From the NCBI GenBank assembly GCA_963808615.1, contig CAWEGV010000011.1, positions 62,001 through 126,000 of the forward strand: a stretch of 64,000 bases of DNA. The letters are read 5' to 3'. Under the pieces are notes generated by a model. That model searched no databases and had not been told where the DNA came from. It worked only from the letters and a program-made list of their open reading frames with translations. Source of the stretch: Palsa-504 sp963808615 (GTDB lineage Bacteria; Actinomycetota; Actinomycetes; Streptosporangiales; Streptosporangiaceae). Below are positions 1 through 8,410 of this stretch, piece after piece; within the stretch, counting starts at the first letter, position 1, and every line of letters starts with the position of its first letter. The translations under genes and the position numbers were made by a program.

Positions 1-2
1 TG

Positions 3-227
3 TACACCACGCTGTCACCGTGCCAGATGTGCAGCGGCGCGATCCTGCTGTTCCAGATACCCAGGGTGGTGGTAGGCGAGGCCGAGACCTTCGCGGGCGA
101 CCTGGGCTTCCTGGCCGGCCGCGGCGTCGAGATCGTGCTGCTCGACGACGAGAACTGCGTGGCCGCCATGCGCGAGTTCCAGCAGCGCTACCCGGAGATC
201 TGGAGCGAGGACATCGGCGGCCGCTGA
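3..227 (+). CDS. Cytosine deaminase C-terminal part (Fcy1-like), cut by window start
   Basis: The reading frame enters from outside the window and encodes YTTLSPCQMCSGAILL, then a short C-terminal region ending in EIWSEDIGGR. PCxxC supplies two of the three zinc ligands of the cytidine/cytosine deaminase fold; the catalytic HxE lies upstream. The pattern SPCxMCxGAI, then IPRVVVGE, then a C-terminal W-x-EDIG tail resembles yeast Fcy1-type cytosine deaminases rather than tRNA adenosine deaminases. The likely reaction is deamination of cytosine to uracil, or of a related base, in pyrimidine salvage. This gene ends normally, whereas the genes just downstream are damaged. Confidence 0.8.
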   Translation, partial: YTTLSPCQMCSGAILLFQIPRVVVGEAETFAGDLGFLAGRGVEIVLLDDENCVAAMREFQQRYPEIWSEDIGGR

Positions 228-235
228 AACTAGGA

Positions 236-345
236 GCGTTATGCAAAACCGAATCGCGAGTGCAGGCCTTTGGGGCCTGCGCGAGCGATCGGTGCAGGCA
301 GTGGACAGCAACAACAGCGGGTGCTTCGCATAACGCGAACTTTGG
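236..345 (+). ncRNA. Candidate structured RNA element, copy A
   Basis: A 9-bp perfect outer stem (GCGTTATGC at 236-244 with GCATAACGC at 328-336) encloses a second stem (ACCGAATCG with CGATCGGT) and an inner hairpin of GCAGGCC and GGCCTGC around a TTTGG loop. GCGAG precedes and GCGAGCG follows the inner hairpin. After the outer stem comes GAACTTTGGAA. The same order of elements with different stem sequences recurs at 24384-24484, so the structure looks conserved by covariation. It begins 8 nt after the deaminase stop codon. No intact gene follows: a pip remnant on the other strand begins 8 nt after it. I do not recognise it as a known riboswitch class. Confidence 0.45.
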
Positions 346-352
346 AAAAACG

Positions 353-898
353 TTAGGTCCGGGCGAACCGGTTCAGTGCGGTCATCATGTGCTCGGTCAT
401 CTCGTCGCCGCCGTGATGCCCGGTGCGGACCAGATGCAGCTCGGAGCCCGGCCAGGCCCGGTGCAGCAGCCAGGGCACGTCCGGCGGCCCGCCGATGTCG
501 AAGCGGCCGTGGATCAGCACGCCGGGAATGCCGGCCAGCAGGCCGGCGTCGCGTAGCAGCTGCCCGTCTTCCAGCCAGGCCGCGTGCGAGAAATAGTGCG
601 CGCACCTCCGCGCGAACGTCATGCGGAAGCGGGGATCGGCGAGCCCCAGCGTCACGCCCCACGAGCCAGCCCAGACCAGCCACCGCTCGATGCCCAGGTA
701 CACGCGCAGCTTCTCGATGTCGCCGATCAGGTGATCGGTGGTGTTGGCGTCCAGGCTGGTGTCCAGGTCCGCCACCGAGGGCGTGCTCCGTCCGCAGCCG
801 CGCTGATCGAACTGGACCAAACGGTAGGCGTCCGGGTCGAACGAGCGGCGCCGCCCCGGAGCGCTGCCACTCCCCGGTCCGCCGTGCAGCGCCACCGC
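353..898 (-). pseudogene. pip: Proline iminopeptidase remnant with N-terminal and internal deletions
   Basis: The frame reads HGGPGSG (oxyanion motif), FDQRGCGRS, WAGSWG around the nucleophile serine, then GRFDIGGP (Asp) and GHHGG (His). These are the alpha/beta-hydrolase landmarks of S33 prolyl aminopeptidases. Intact enzymes are about 310-320 residues; only about 180 remain. Roughly 35 N-terminal residues before HGGPG are missing, and the cap region of about 130 residues between the nucleophile elbow and DPRFRMTFAR is gone in frame. The upstream edge abuts a truncated coxM at about 899. With the cap and N-terminus missing, activity is unlikely. Confidence 0.8.
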
Positions 899-1631
899 CG
901 GCTTGCCACATCAACGGGCTGGCCGAGCTCGCCTTCATCACCCTGGCCGGCGACCAGCTGCGTATCGGCGCCCTGGCCCGGCACGCGGACCTGCTGTCCT
1001 CGGCCGTCGCGGGCCAGTGGTCCCGATCTTCGGTGACGCCGAGCGGGAGGTCGCGGACCCGATCGTCAGGCTGTGGGGAACCGTGGGCGGCTCGCTGTGC
1101 CAGGCCGATCCGTCCGAGGACCTGCCCGCGGTGTTCGCGGCGGTGCGCGCCATCGCGGTCATCCGCGGCCAGCACGGCGAGCGGATGGTCCCGGTCAGGG
1201 AATTCCACCTCGGCCCGTACGAGACGGTGATCAGGCCGGGAGAGCTGCTGGCTGAGATCCGGGTGCCGGTGCCGGTCCGGCCCGGCACCGGCAGCGCGTA
1301 CCAGAAAGTGGCGCGGCGGGTCGGCGACTGGTCGGTGGCCGCGGCCGGCGCGGTGCTGCGCCTGGACGCCGATCACGGCCGGCCGGTCATCGAGTCCGCG
1401 GGCATCGGGCTGACCGCCGTGGGCGCCGAGCACTTCGTCGCGGCCGAGGCCGAAGACTTCCTGGCCGGCCGGGTCGCCGACTCCGAGAGCTTCGCGGCGG
1501 CCGGGGCGATCGCCGCGGAGCACTGCCATCCCGCTGCCGACCAGCGCGGACCCGAGGACTTCAAGCGCCACCTGGTCGCCGAGCTCACCACCCGCGCGCT
1601 GCGCCGGGCCGCGGCCCGGGCGGGTTCATGA
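899..1631 (+). pseudogene. coxM: CO dehydrogenase medium (FAD) subunit remnant, truncated and frameshifted
   Basis: From about 907 the frame encodes INGLAELAFITLAGDQLRIG, typical of CoxM/XDH FAD-binding subunits just after the first FAD loop. It changes frame at about 1016-1024 and continues PIFGDAEREVADPIV, GTVGGSLCQADPSEDL and the CO_deh_flav_C domain to the stop at 1631. About 60 N-terminal residues, including the first FAD-binding loop, are missing, and the upstream edge touches the pip remnant. The stop overlaps the next start as ATGA, the usual coxM-coxS coupling. The gene is probably dead unless the frameshift is a sequencing error, and even then it lacks its N-terminus. Confidence 0.82.
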
Positions 1632-2359
1632 CGATCCGGGTCGCGGTGACCGTCAACGGCATCGAGTACGTGCGGGACGTGCTCGAGGTGGATGCCGCGG
1701 ACCTGGAGTGGGAGCCTGGCCGGTGGTTCGCCCGCGGCGACCCGGATTCCGGCCACACGATCGCGGAGATAGCGCTGGCCGCCCACTCCGGTCTGGAGCT
1801 GCCCGAAGGCGTCGAGGGCCAGCTGGACGCGACCTGCGTCTACAACCCGCCCAACCTGACCTATCCGTGCGGCGCGTACATCTGCGTGGTCGATGTGGAC
1901 CCGGGCACCGGCAAGGTCTCGGTGCGGCGGTTCATCGCGGTGGACGACTGCGGGGTCCGGATCAATCCGATGATCGTGGAGGGCCAAGTGCACGGCGGGC
2001 TCGCGGACGGGATCGGGATGGCCCTGATGGAGGTCATCGCCTACGATGCCGACGGCAACTGCCTGGGCGGCTCGTTCACGGACTACCTGCTGCCCACCTC
2101 GCTGGAGTGCCCGGCCTGGGAACTCGGGGAGACCGTCACCCCGTCGCCGCACCACCCGATCGGCGCCAAGGGCGTCGGCGAGTCGGCCACGGTCGGCTCA
2201 CCGCCCGCGGTGGTCAACGCCGTCCTGGACGCGCTGCGGCCGTACGGTGTCCGGCACGCCGACATGCCGCTCACGCCTGCTCAGGTGTGGCGGGCCATCC
2301 AGGGCCGTCCGCTCCGCACCGACCTGGCCATCGGCCCGGAAGATAGACTCGCACCTTGA
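1628..2359 (+). pseudogene. In-frame coxS::coxL fusion left by a large deletion
   Basis: The first 17 or so residues (MTIRVAVTVNGIEYVRDV) are the start of a CoxS-type [2Fe-2S] small subunit. From LEVDAADLEWEPGRW onward the sequence is the C-terminal third of the CoxL molybdenum subunit, including DDCGVRINP, QVHGGLADG and KGVGES, whose glutamate acts as active-site base in the xanthine oxidase family. All eight [2Fe-2S] cysteines and the CoxL region carrying the AYxCSFR-type loop are missing. The simplest reading is one deletion from coxS codon ~18 into coxL that happened to keep frame. The order coxM-S-L-D-E is canonical. The 243-residue product cannot be a CO dehydrogenase. Confidence 0.85.
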
Positions 2360-2426
2360 GCGTTATAGCGCGAGACCCGACCGCGAACTTTTGCATAAGA
2401 CACCGAGACACATTGCGAGCGGCGCG
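2360..2426. other. Short spacer carrying words shared with RNA element A
   Basis: This 67-nt gap contains GAGCGTTAT and CGCGAACTTT followed by GCATAAG, words also found in element A at 235-342, but not the complete nested stem structure. It precedes coxD. It could be a decayed copy or a deletion scar. Support is weak. Confidence 0.25.
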
Positions 2427-3323
2427 TTGACACATGATCTTGATGAGCGATTCCCGGATGTCAGCGCGCTGGCCGCTGCCCTGGAGGCGGTCGGCTACCT
2501 GGCAGGCGACCAGCTGGCGGCTTCCCTGTTCCTCGCCGTGCGGATGGGGCAGCCCATCCTGCTCGAGGGTGAACCGGGCGTAGGCAAGACCGAGGCGGCC
2601 AAGGCCTTGGCGGCCGCCATCGACACCCCGCTGGTGCGGCTGCAGTGCTATGAGGGCATCACCGCCGCGGAGGCCCTGTACGAGTGGAACTACCCGCGTC
2701 AGCTGCTGGCCATCAGGCTGGCCGAGGCGGCCGGGGAGCACATCCGCGACAAGGACCTGTTCACCGGGGAATACCTGCTGTCCAGGCCGTTGCTCACCGC
2801 CCTGCTGCACGCCGGGCCCCGCCCCGCCGTCCTGCTCATCGACGAAGTGGACCGGGCTGACGACGAGTTCGAGGCGTTCCTGTTCGAGCTGCTGGCCGAG
2901 GCGGCGGTCACCATTCCCGAGCTCGGCACCCAGCAGGCCAGCCTGCCCCCGGTCACCGTGCTGACCTCGAACCGGACCAGGGACCTGCACGACGCCCTGA
3001 AGCGGCGCTGCCTGTACCACTGGATCGCCTATCCGGACGCCGTGCGCGTGGCGGAGATCGTCAGGCGGCGGGTGCCCGCGGCGGGAGACGGGCTGGCCGG
3101 GCAGATCGCGGCGGCGGTGAGCCGGCTGCGCACCATGGACCTGACCAAGCCGCCAGGCATCTCGGAGGCGATCAGCTGGGCCTCCGCGCTGACCGTCTTC
3201 GGTGCCGGCGAGCTTTCCGCCTCGCTGGCTAGCCAGACCATGAGCACGGTGCTGAAGTACCCCGAGGACGAGGAGACGGTCCGCCGCACCGGCCTCGCGG
3301 CCGTGGTCGGCTCCGTTGACTGA
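2427..3323 (+). CDS. coxD: MoxR-type AAA+ ATPase, CoxD-like
   Basis: This is a cytoplasmic ATPase with Walker A GEPGVGKTEA (about residues 47-56), Walker B LLIDEVDRAD and sensor-type SNRTRDLHDALKRRC. It matches CoxD/MoxR ATPases, which work with the VWA protein CoxE in inserting the Cu/S bridge of the CO dehydrogenase active site. The frame is open upstream, but TTG 2427 is the only reasonable start before conserved sequence; its ribosome site is weak. The product is 298 residues, normal for the family. It overlaps coxE by 8 nt. It looks intact although its client coxMSL is destroyed, so it may serve another molybdoenzyme or be on the way to decay. Confidence 0.85.
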   Translation: MTHDLDERFPDVSALAAALEAVGYLAGDQLAASLFLAVRMGQPILLEGEPGVGKTEAAKALAAAIDTPLVRLQCYEGITAAEALYEWNYPRQLLAIRLAEAAGEHIRDKDLFTGEYLLSRPLLTALLHAGPRPAVLLIDEVDRADDEFEAFLFELLAEAAVTIPELGTQQASLPPVTVLTSNRTRDLHDALKRRCLYHWIAYPDAVRVAEIVRRRVPAAGDGLAGQIAAAVSRLRTMDLTKPPGISEAISWASALTVFGAGELSASLASQTMSTVLKYPEDEETVRRTGLAAVVGSVD

Positions 3324-4542
3324 GCTGGCGCAGACCGACCCCGGGACCCTCCCGGACGTTGCCTCGCTGGCGGCCGGCCTCGGGGCCGCGCTGCATGCCG
3401 CGGGGCTCCCTGTCGGACCCGACCGCTGCGAACGGCTGGCCCGGGCCGTCACGGTCATGGGTGCGCGCTCGGTGCCGGAACTGCACGCGTGCGCCCTGGC
3501 CACCATGGTCTCCGATCCCGGCCAGATGGCCACCTTTGAGCAGGTGTTCGCCACGCTGTTCGGCACGCCGCCGCTGCTGCGGGATCTGCCTGCCCCGCCG
3601 AATTCCGCGGCCTGGCGCCAGCCCTCCGACGACAGTGCGCCGCCTGCCGCCCGGCCGCAGACGGACGACGACGGCTGGACGGCCGGCGCCCATGTCTTCG
3701 ACACCGGAACTCCGGCCCCGCCCGACGGCGCTCCGCTGTCGGAAGCGCCCGCCGTGCACCGGGTGGCCTCGGCCGCCGAACGGCTGCGCGGGCGTGACTT
3801 CACCGAGCTGTCCGCCGTCGAGCTGCGGCAGCTCGTGACGCTGATGCGCGAGATGGCCCTGTCCATCCCGCCCCGGCGGACCCGCAGGTACCGCCGGGCC
3901 CGCGACGGGAAGCGGCCGGACCTGCGCGGCACGCTTCGGCAGGCGCGGCGCAGCGGCGGCGAGGCGGTCCGCCTCGCCCGGCGGGCGCCGCGGGAGCGGC
4001 CGCGCCGGCTCGTCGTGCTCTGCGACATCTCGGGTTCCATGGAGCCCTACGCCCGCGCGCTGCTGATGCTGCTGTACTGCCTGAACGGCGGCCAGGCCCG
4101 CGGTGGGCAGGGGCGGCCCGAGGTATTCAGCTTCGCCACCCGGCTGACCAGGCTGACGCCGACCCTGGCCGCGGCCAGCCCGGACACCATGCTGGCCAAG
4201 GCGGGCGAGGCGGCCCCCGACTGGTCGGGCGGGACCAGGATCGGCGCCGCGGTCAAGGAGTTCAACGACCGCTACGGCGCCCGCGGCATGGCCAGGGGAG
4301 CGGTGATCCTGATCATTTCCGACGGCTGGGAGACGGGCGATCCTGAGCTCCTCGGCGCGCAGATGGCGCGGCTGTCCCGGATCGCGCACCGGATCGTGTG
4401 GGCCAATCCCCGCACGCAGTCTCCGCGTTACAGCCCGGAGGTGGGCGGGATGGCCGCCGCCTGGCCATACTGTGACGCCGTGGTGAGCGCGCACAACCTG
4501 GACGCGCTCGAGGACCTGCTGGCCGCCCTGCGCGTCCGCTGA
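3316..4542 (+). CDS. coxE: VWA-domain protein, CoxE-like
   Basis: The 408-residue protein has a variable N-terminal half and a C-terminal VWA domain whose metal-site motif DISGSM is followed by GGTRIG and IISDGWE. This fits CoxE, the partner of the CoxD ATPase in CO dehydrogenase maturation. It starts at a TTG overlapping the coxD stop, so translation is probably coupled. The middle segment (about residues 90-150) is Pro/Asp-rich and looks disordered. The reading frame is intact. A stretch of only 6 nt separates it from the convergent molybdopterin oxidoreductase gene. Confidence 0.85.
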   Translation: MTELAQTDPGTLPDVASLAAGLGAALHAAGLPVGPDRCERLARAVTVMGARSVPELHACALATMVSDPGQMATFEQVFATLFGTPPLLRDLPAPPNSAAWRQPSDDSAPPAARPQTDDDGWTAGAHVFDTGTPAPPDGAPLSEAPAVHRVASAAERLRGRDFTELSAVELRQLVTLMREMALSIPPRRTRRYRRARDGKRPDLRGTLRQARRSGGEAVRLARRAPRERPRRLVVLCDISGSMEPYARALLMLLYCLNGGQARGGQGRPEVFSFATRLTRLTPTLAAASPDTMLAKAGEAAPDWSGGTRIGAAVKEFNDRYGARGMARGAVILIISDGWETGDPELLGAQMARLSRIAHRIVWANPRTQSPRYSPEVGGMAAAWPYCDAVVSAHNLDALEDLLAALRVR

Positions 4543-4548
4543 TCAACG

Positions 4549-5619
4549 CTAGGCGACGATCACGCCGACCGTGTGATAGCCGGTGGCGCCGCTGGGCTCG
4601 GGCCCGTGCACCACCGCGGTCTGGGTGTGGCCGGTCTTGTCGGTCGCGCGGACCTTGAGCGTATGCGGCCCTGGAGTCGCGTCCCAGACGTAATACCACT
4701 GCCGCCAGGTATCAGCGGTGTCCTGGCTGGCCAGCGTGGCGTCATGCCAGGTGCCGTCGATGCTCACCTCGACGGCCTCGATCCCGCGGTGCTGGGCCCA
4801 GGCCACTCCGGCGATCGTCGCCCGGCCCGCGGGCAGGCTGCTGCCGGCCTTCGGGACATCGATGCGCGACTCGGTCTTGATCGGCGCCTGCTGGGACCAG
4901 CCGCGCTGCACCCAGTAGGCGTCGAATGCGCCGAAGGTGGTGAGTTCCATGTCAACCACCCACTTGCACGCCGACACGTAGCCGTACAGGCCCGGTACCA
5001 CCACGCGGACCGGGAAGCCGTGCGCCTGCGGCAGCGGCTGGCCGTTCATGCCCACCGCGAGCAGGGACGCGCGGCCGTCCATCACCGGGTCGGTGGCCAC
5101 GCCGAGGTTCATCCCATTGACGTCGCGCATGACGATCTGGTCGGCGCCGGACTGGATGCCCGCCTTGCGCAGCAGGTCGGCCAGCAGCGTGCCCTGCCAG
5201 CGGGCGTTGCCGATGTAGCCGCCGCCGACGCTTTCCGACACGCAGGTCAGAGTCACGTCGTGCTCGATCATGGGCAGCTGCATCAGCTGGTCGAACGTGA
5301 TCGTCATCGGGTTGTCGACCATGCCGTGGATGCGCAGCTGCCAGCTCGTGGTCGGCACCTGCGGGATGATCAGCGAGGTGTCGACCCGGTAGAACTCCGC
5401 GTTAGGCGTGTAGAACGGGGACAGGCCAGGGATGTCCAGCGTGACGTCCTTGGCCAGCGGCTTCGGCTTGACGACCGGAGCGGTGAGCTTCACCGATGCG
5501 GTGTTCACCGAGAAGCGCTTGCTGGTCAGCAGCTCGCCGCCGATCCCGGCTGCGGCCGCGGCCACGGCGGTGACGCCGCACGCGGCCACGAACCTGCGGC
5601 GGTCGAGATAGCTGGTCAT
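4549..5619 (-). CDS. Exported molybdopterin-dependent oxidoreductase (sulfite oxidase fold)
   Basis: A Tat-type leader (DRRRFVAACG followed by an Ala-rich hydrophobic stretch) precedes a sulfite-oxidase-type molybdopterin domain. Cys126 in TLTCVSES is the expected Mo ligand, followed by GNARWQG and HGFPVRVVVPGLYG. A C-terminal Mo-co dimerisation domain (about residue 255 onward) completes the 356 residues. Related actinobacterial proteins often carry an N-terminal membrane region on the same polypeptide; here that region is a separate upstream gene whose stop overlaps this ATG as ATGA. It probably acts on the outer face of the membrane. The substrate is unknown. It is the last gene of a four-gene operon with a methyltransferase and a GT87 enzyme. 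Confidence 0.85.
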   Translation of the reverse strand: MTSYLDRRRFVAACGVTAVAAAAAGIGGELLTSKRFSVNTASVKLTAPVVKPKPLAKDVTLDIPGLSPFYTPNAEFYRVDTSLIIPQVPTTSWQLRIHGMVDNPMTITFDQLMQLPMIEHDVTLTCVSESVGGGYIGNARWQGTLLADLLRKAGIQSGADQIVMRDVNGMNLGVATDPVMDGRASLLAVGMNGQPLPQAHGFPVRVVVPGLYGYVSACKWVVDMELTTFGAFDAYWVQRGWSQQAPIKTESRIDVPKAGSSLPAGRATIAGVAWAQHRGIEAVEVSIDGTWHDATLASQDTADTWRQWYYVWDATPGPHTLKVRATDKTGHTQTAVVHGPEPSGATGYHTVGVIVA

Positions 5620-6931
5620 GGTGCTCCCCGGCGCCTGCCGCCGCGGGCGTGCCGGAACCCGGAGGCCGCCGCCGAGGGCCGGAGCGGCGCGACGGGTGCC
5701 GCCGCGCGGGCCAGCCACAGCAACGCCGCGATCCCCGCGATGCCGCCGACCACCGACGGGATGACATCGGCGGCCCGGCTCTCCGGCCGGGTGATCGCGA
5801 CGAACGCGCCGAACAGGCCGAACGCGGCCAGGCCGGCCACGCCGATGCTGACATTGCGCCGGGCCAGGCAGCCGATCGCCATGGCGATGAAGGCGATCGT
5901 GACGTACATGCCTCCCAGCAGGATCGTCTTGTCGTTCTCGCCGAAGTGCTGGACCGCGAAGTTCTTCAGTGCCGGCGGGGTCCGGTCGATGAAGGCACCG
6001 CCCACCGCGATGATCGGCGAGGCCTGCGGGCGGACGAACGCGGCCGCGAGCGTGGCCACGCCTATCGCGGTCGCGGCGGCCAGGAATCCCATCACCGCGC
6101 CGATGACCAGCCCGCTGCGGTCCTGGTCCGGGCCGGGGCCGTCGTCCGGATCGGACAGCCAGTCCCGCTCCCCGATGATGTCCGGGGCGATCAACGCCGG
6201 CCCCGTGCGGGTCGCCGGGCCAGGCCCGGCGTACTCGTCGTAATCGGAGTAGACGGCCGTCGCCCCTCGGCCCTCGTCCCAGGCCCCGCCGTAGCCGTTC
6301 CCGGCACCGTAGCCGTTCCCGGCACCGTAGCCGTTCCCGGCACCGTAGCCGGCTTCCGCGACGCCGTAGCCAGCCTGGCCGTAGCCGTTCCCGGGCGCGG
6401 CGCCGTAGCCAGCCTGGCCGTAGCCGTTCCCGGGCGCGGCGCCGTAGCCGTCCGGGCCGTAGCCGTTCCCGGGCGCGGCGGCGTAGCCGTCCGGGCCGTA
6501 GCCGTTCCCGGGCGCGGCGCCGTAGCCGGTTTCCGTGGCGCCGGACCCGTACCGGTCCCAGCCCGGGCCGGCCCGTCGCCCGTGTACTGATCGGCCAGCT
6601 GGCCGTGGCCGCCGTCGAAGCTATCGTCGGCGTATGCCTCGCCGGCGCCCACGTAGCCGGAATTGGTGCGCCAATAGCCGCCGGTGGCCTCGGGGTGGCC
6701 GTCCCAGGCGTCGCCATAGCCGTAGCCGCTCGTGGTGGCATATCCGTTCCCAGCCGCGCGGCCGGTCCGGGCGCCCGCGAACGCTCCTGCTGCCCCCCAG
6801 GCCTGGTCGCCGTCCCGCTGGCCGTTGCCTGCGGGGTAGGCCTGCCAGCCCTCCTGGGGCGTCGCATTCGGCCAGCGCTCTTGGCGAGGCGGTCTGCGAT
6901 ACGACGGGTCGTAGCTCATATCCTCATTCAC
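5616..6931 (-). CDS. Membrane partner of the molybdopterin oxidoreductase with Tyr/Gly-rich N-terminus; apparent frameshift
   Basis: The C-terminal 190 residues (from IAPDIIGERDWLSD) hold four to five hydrophobic segments and AAFVRPQASPIIAVGGAFID, the membrane half seen fused to the oxidoreductase in relatives. Upstream in the same frame lies a low-complexity region built of YGAAPGNGYGPDG and YGAGNG repeats. The natural N-terminus (MNEDMSYDPSYRRPPRQ, GTG 6931 or ATG 6919) is in another frame. The two join near 6560-6575 in a GC-rich run, and the span of 1316 nt is not a multiple of three. A one-base sequencing or natural indel would explain this. Otherwise translation would restart at TTG 6194, which overlaps the stop of the N-terminal frame. 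Confidence 0.65.
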
Positions 6932-6934
6932 GGC

Positions 6935-8410
6935 CTAAACCCCCGGTGCCGTTTGATGTTTGGCGCACGGGTAACCATCCGGTAAGAAAGCGCCCACGTG
7001 ATCCGGGGCACCCGCCGTCACCGGCACCGGCTCGATGCGGTCGGCCCCGCGACGGGCGAGTTCCCGGCGGACCAGCCAGCCGGCCAGCACGATCAGCACC
7101 GGCACGCCATAGGCGAAGGCGTCGGAGTACCGGGTCGGGACCGTGAGCCGCCCCATATTCGGCTCGGAGGCGTAGTACCCGCCTGCGGCGAACGCCAGCC
7201 ATTCCGGGCGTCCGTCCAGCGCGACCAGCATCACCAGCAGCAGCGCGTACCACTGAAAGGGCGGAGTGGTGACCGCGAGCCCGGCGCCGGTCATGACCAT
7301 GGCCCCCCGCCAGGGCTGATCGGGATCGGAGTACCTGAGCACGGCCAGTGCGACCACGGCCAGCACCAGGACCGCCACGGCGATGGCCGCCCGCCCGCCG
7401 GCAAACAGCCCGATGATCCCGAACCGCGTCCCGTTGGTGTACCCCTCCTCCCTCAGGTAACCGGGCAGGTACCCGATCACCTTGCCGCCGACCGCGATCA
7501 CGTGCGGGATGTAGACCACGGCGAACGCGCTGCCCGCGGCGGCGAGGACCGTGAACCAGCGGCGCCGCAGCACCGAGGGGACGACCAGCACCGGGGTCAC
7601 CTTGGTCGCGATGGCCAAGCCGAGCAGAACCCCGCCGCCGATGGTCTTCCTGGTCGTCCGCGCCGTGGCCAGCACCAGCAGCACCGCCGCGGTGATTCCC
7701 ACCGCGACCACGTCGACATGCGCGCTGTTGCCGGCCTCCAGGGCCACGGTCGGGCACCAGGACCACAGCGCGGCCGTGCGCACGTCGCGTCCCAGCCCGC
7801 GCAGGCCGAACAGCAGCAGCACCGTGGTGAGCACGGCGGCCAGCGCGGTGGCGGCCTGGATGGGGGTGGTCGACTGATCGGCCTCGGGCAGGTAGTGCAC
7901 GCCGAGGAAGTACGCCTCGGCCACCGGCGGGTAGATGGTCGGGACCTTCGGCCGGTTGATGGCGGTGCAGCCCGCGGCGAGCTCGGCGGCCGGATGCTCG
8001 CTCACGTAGGCCGAACTCACGCACCAGCGCGCGCCCGGATGCCACAGGAGCTCGTCTCGCAGGCCGGTGAGCTGGCGGGCGGCCGGGACGTACTGGTACG
8101 GGTCGATGCCCGCCGCCTGCACCCGGCCGTCCCAGATGTAGCGGTACAGGTCGTCGCTGTTCCGCGGCGGCGCGGACACCGCGGCCAGCTGGATGGCAAT
8201 ACCACCGAGCATGATGAGCGCCACGGAAGCCCGCAGCGACACCTTCCGCAGCAGCCACGCACCGCACAGGAATGCCATCCACGCGCCGACGATGAGCGGC
8301 AGCGGGCGTATGTGCGCCGGATTCAGACTCGGGCGGACCACGAGGAGGATCAGGATGGCCAGCACCGAGAGCGCGAGGCAGATCGCGGCCACGCGGATTC
8401 TTGCGTTCAT
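6935..8410 (-). CDS. GT87-family polyprenyl-phosphate-dependent glycosyltransferase
   Basis: This polytopic membrane protein has about ten hydrophobic segments. NSDDLYRYIWDGRVQAAGID in the first large loop carries the acidic pair and RY-WDG pattern of GT87 (DUF2029) mannosyltransferases such as PimE relatives, which use polyprenyl-phosphate mannose on the outer face of the membrane. ATG 8410 is chosen because it overlaps the methyltransferase stop (ATGA); a start at 8470 would overlap that gene by 60 nt. The product is 491 residues. The next gene starts 3 nt after its stop. The context suggests glycosylation of a lipid or envelope polymer. Donor and acceptor are not known. Confidence 0.83.
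   Translation of the reverse strand: MNARIRVAAICLALSVLAILILLVVRPSLNPAHIRPLPLIVGAWMAFLCGAWLLRKVSLRASVALIMLGGIAIQLAAVSAPPRNSDDLYRYIWDGRVQAAGIDPYQYVPAARQLTGLRDELLWHPGARWCVSSAYVSEHPAAELAAGCTAINRPKVPTIYPPVAEAYFLGVHYLPEADQSTTPIQAATALAAVLTTVLLLFGLRGLGRDVRTAALWSWCPTVALEAGNSAHVDVVAVGITAAVLLVLATARTTRKTIGGGVLLGLAIATKVTPVLVVPSVLRRRWFTVLAAAGSAFAVVYIPHVIAVGGKVIGYLPGYLREEGYTNGTRFGIIGLFAGGRAAIAVAVLVLAVVALAVLRYSDPDQPWRGAMVMTGAGLAVTTPPFQWYALLLVMLVALDGRPEWLAFAAGGYYASEPNMGRLTVPTRYSDAFAYGVPVLIVLAGWLVRRELARRGADRIEPVPVTAGAPDHVGAFLPDGYPCAKHQTAPGV

Noticed and set aside
236..345. Integron attC site
   Set aside because: GCGTTATGC/GCATAACGC and GTTAGGT resemble attC ends, but the second copy at 24384 has different outer-stem sequence and no integrase or cassette structure is present.
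15..1571. 518-codon open frame on the minus strand
   Set aside because: It overlaps the pip and coxM remnants, has Arg/Ala/Gly/His-rich composition typical of antisense frames in GC-rich DNA and no motifs.
2271..4494. Long minus-strand frames opposite coxD/coxE
   Set aside because: They are antisense shadows without domain signals; coxD and coxE have Walker and MIDAS motifs.
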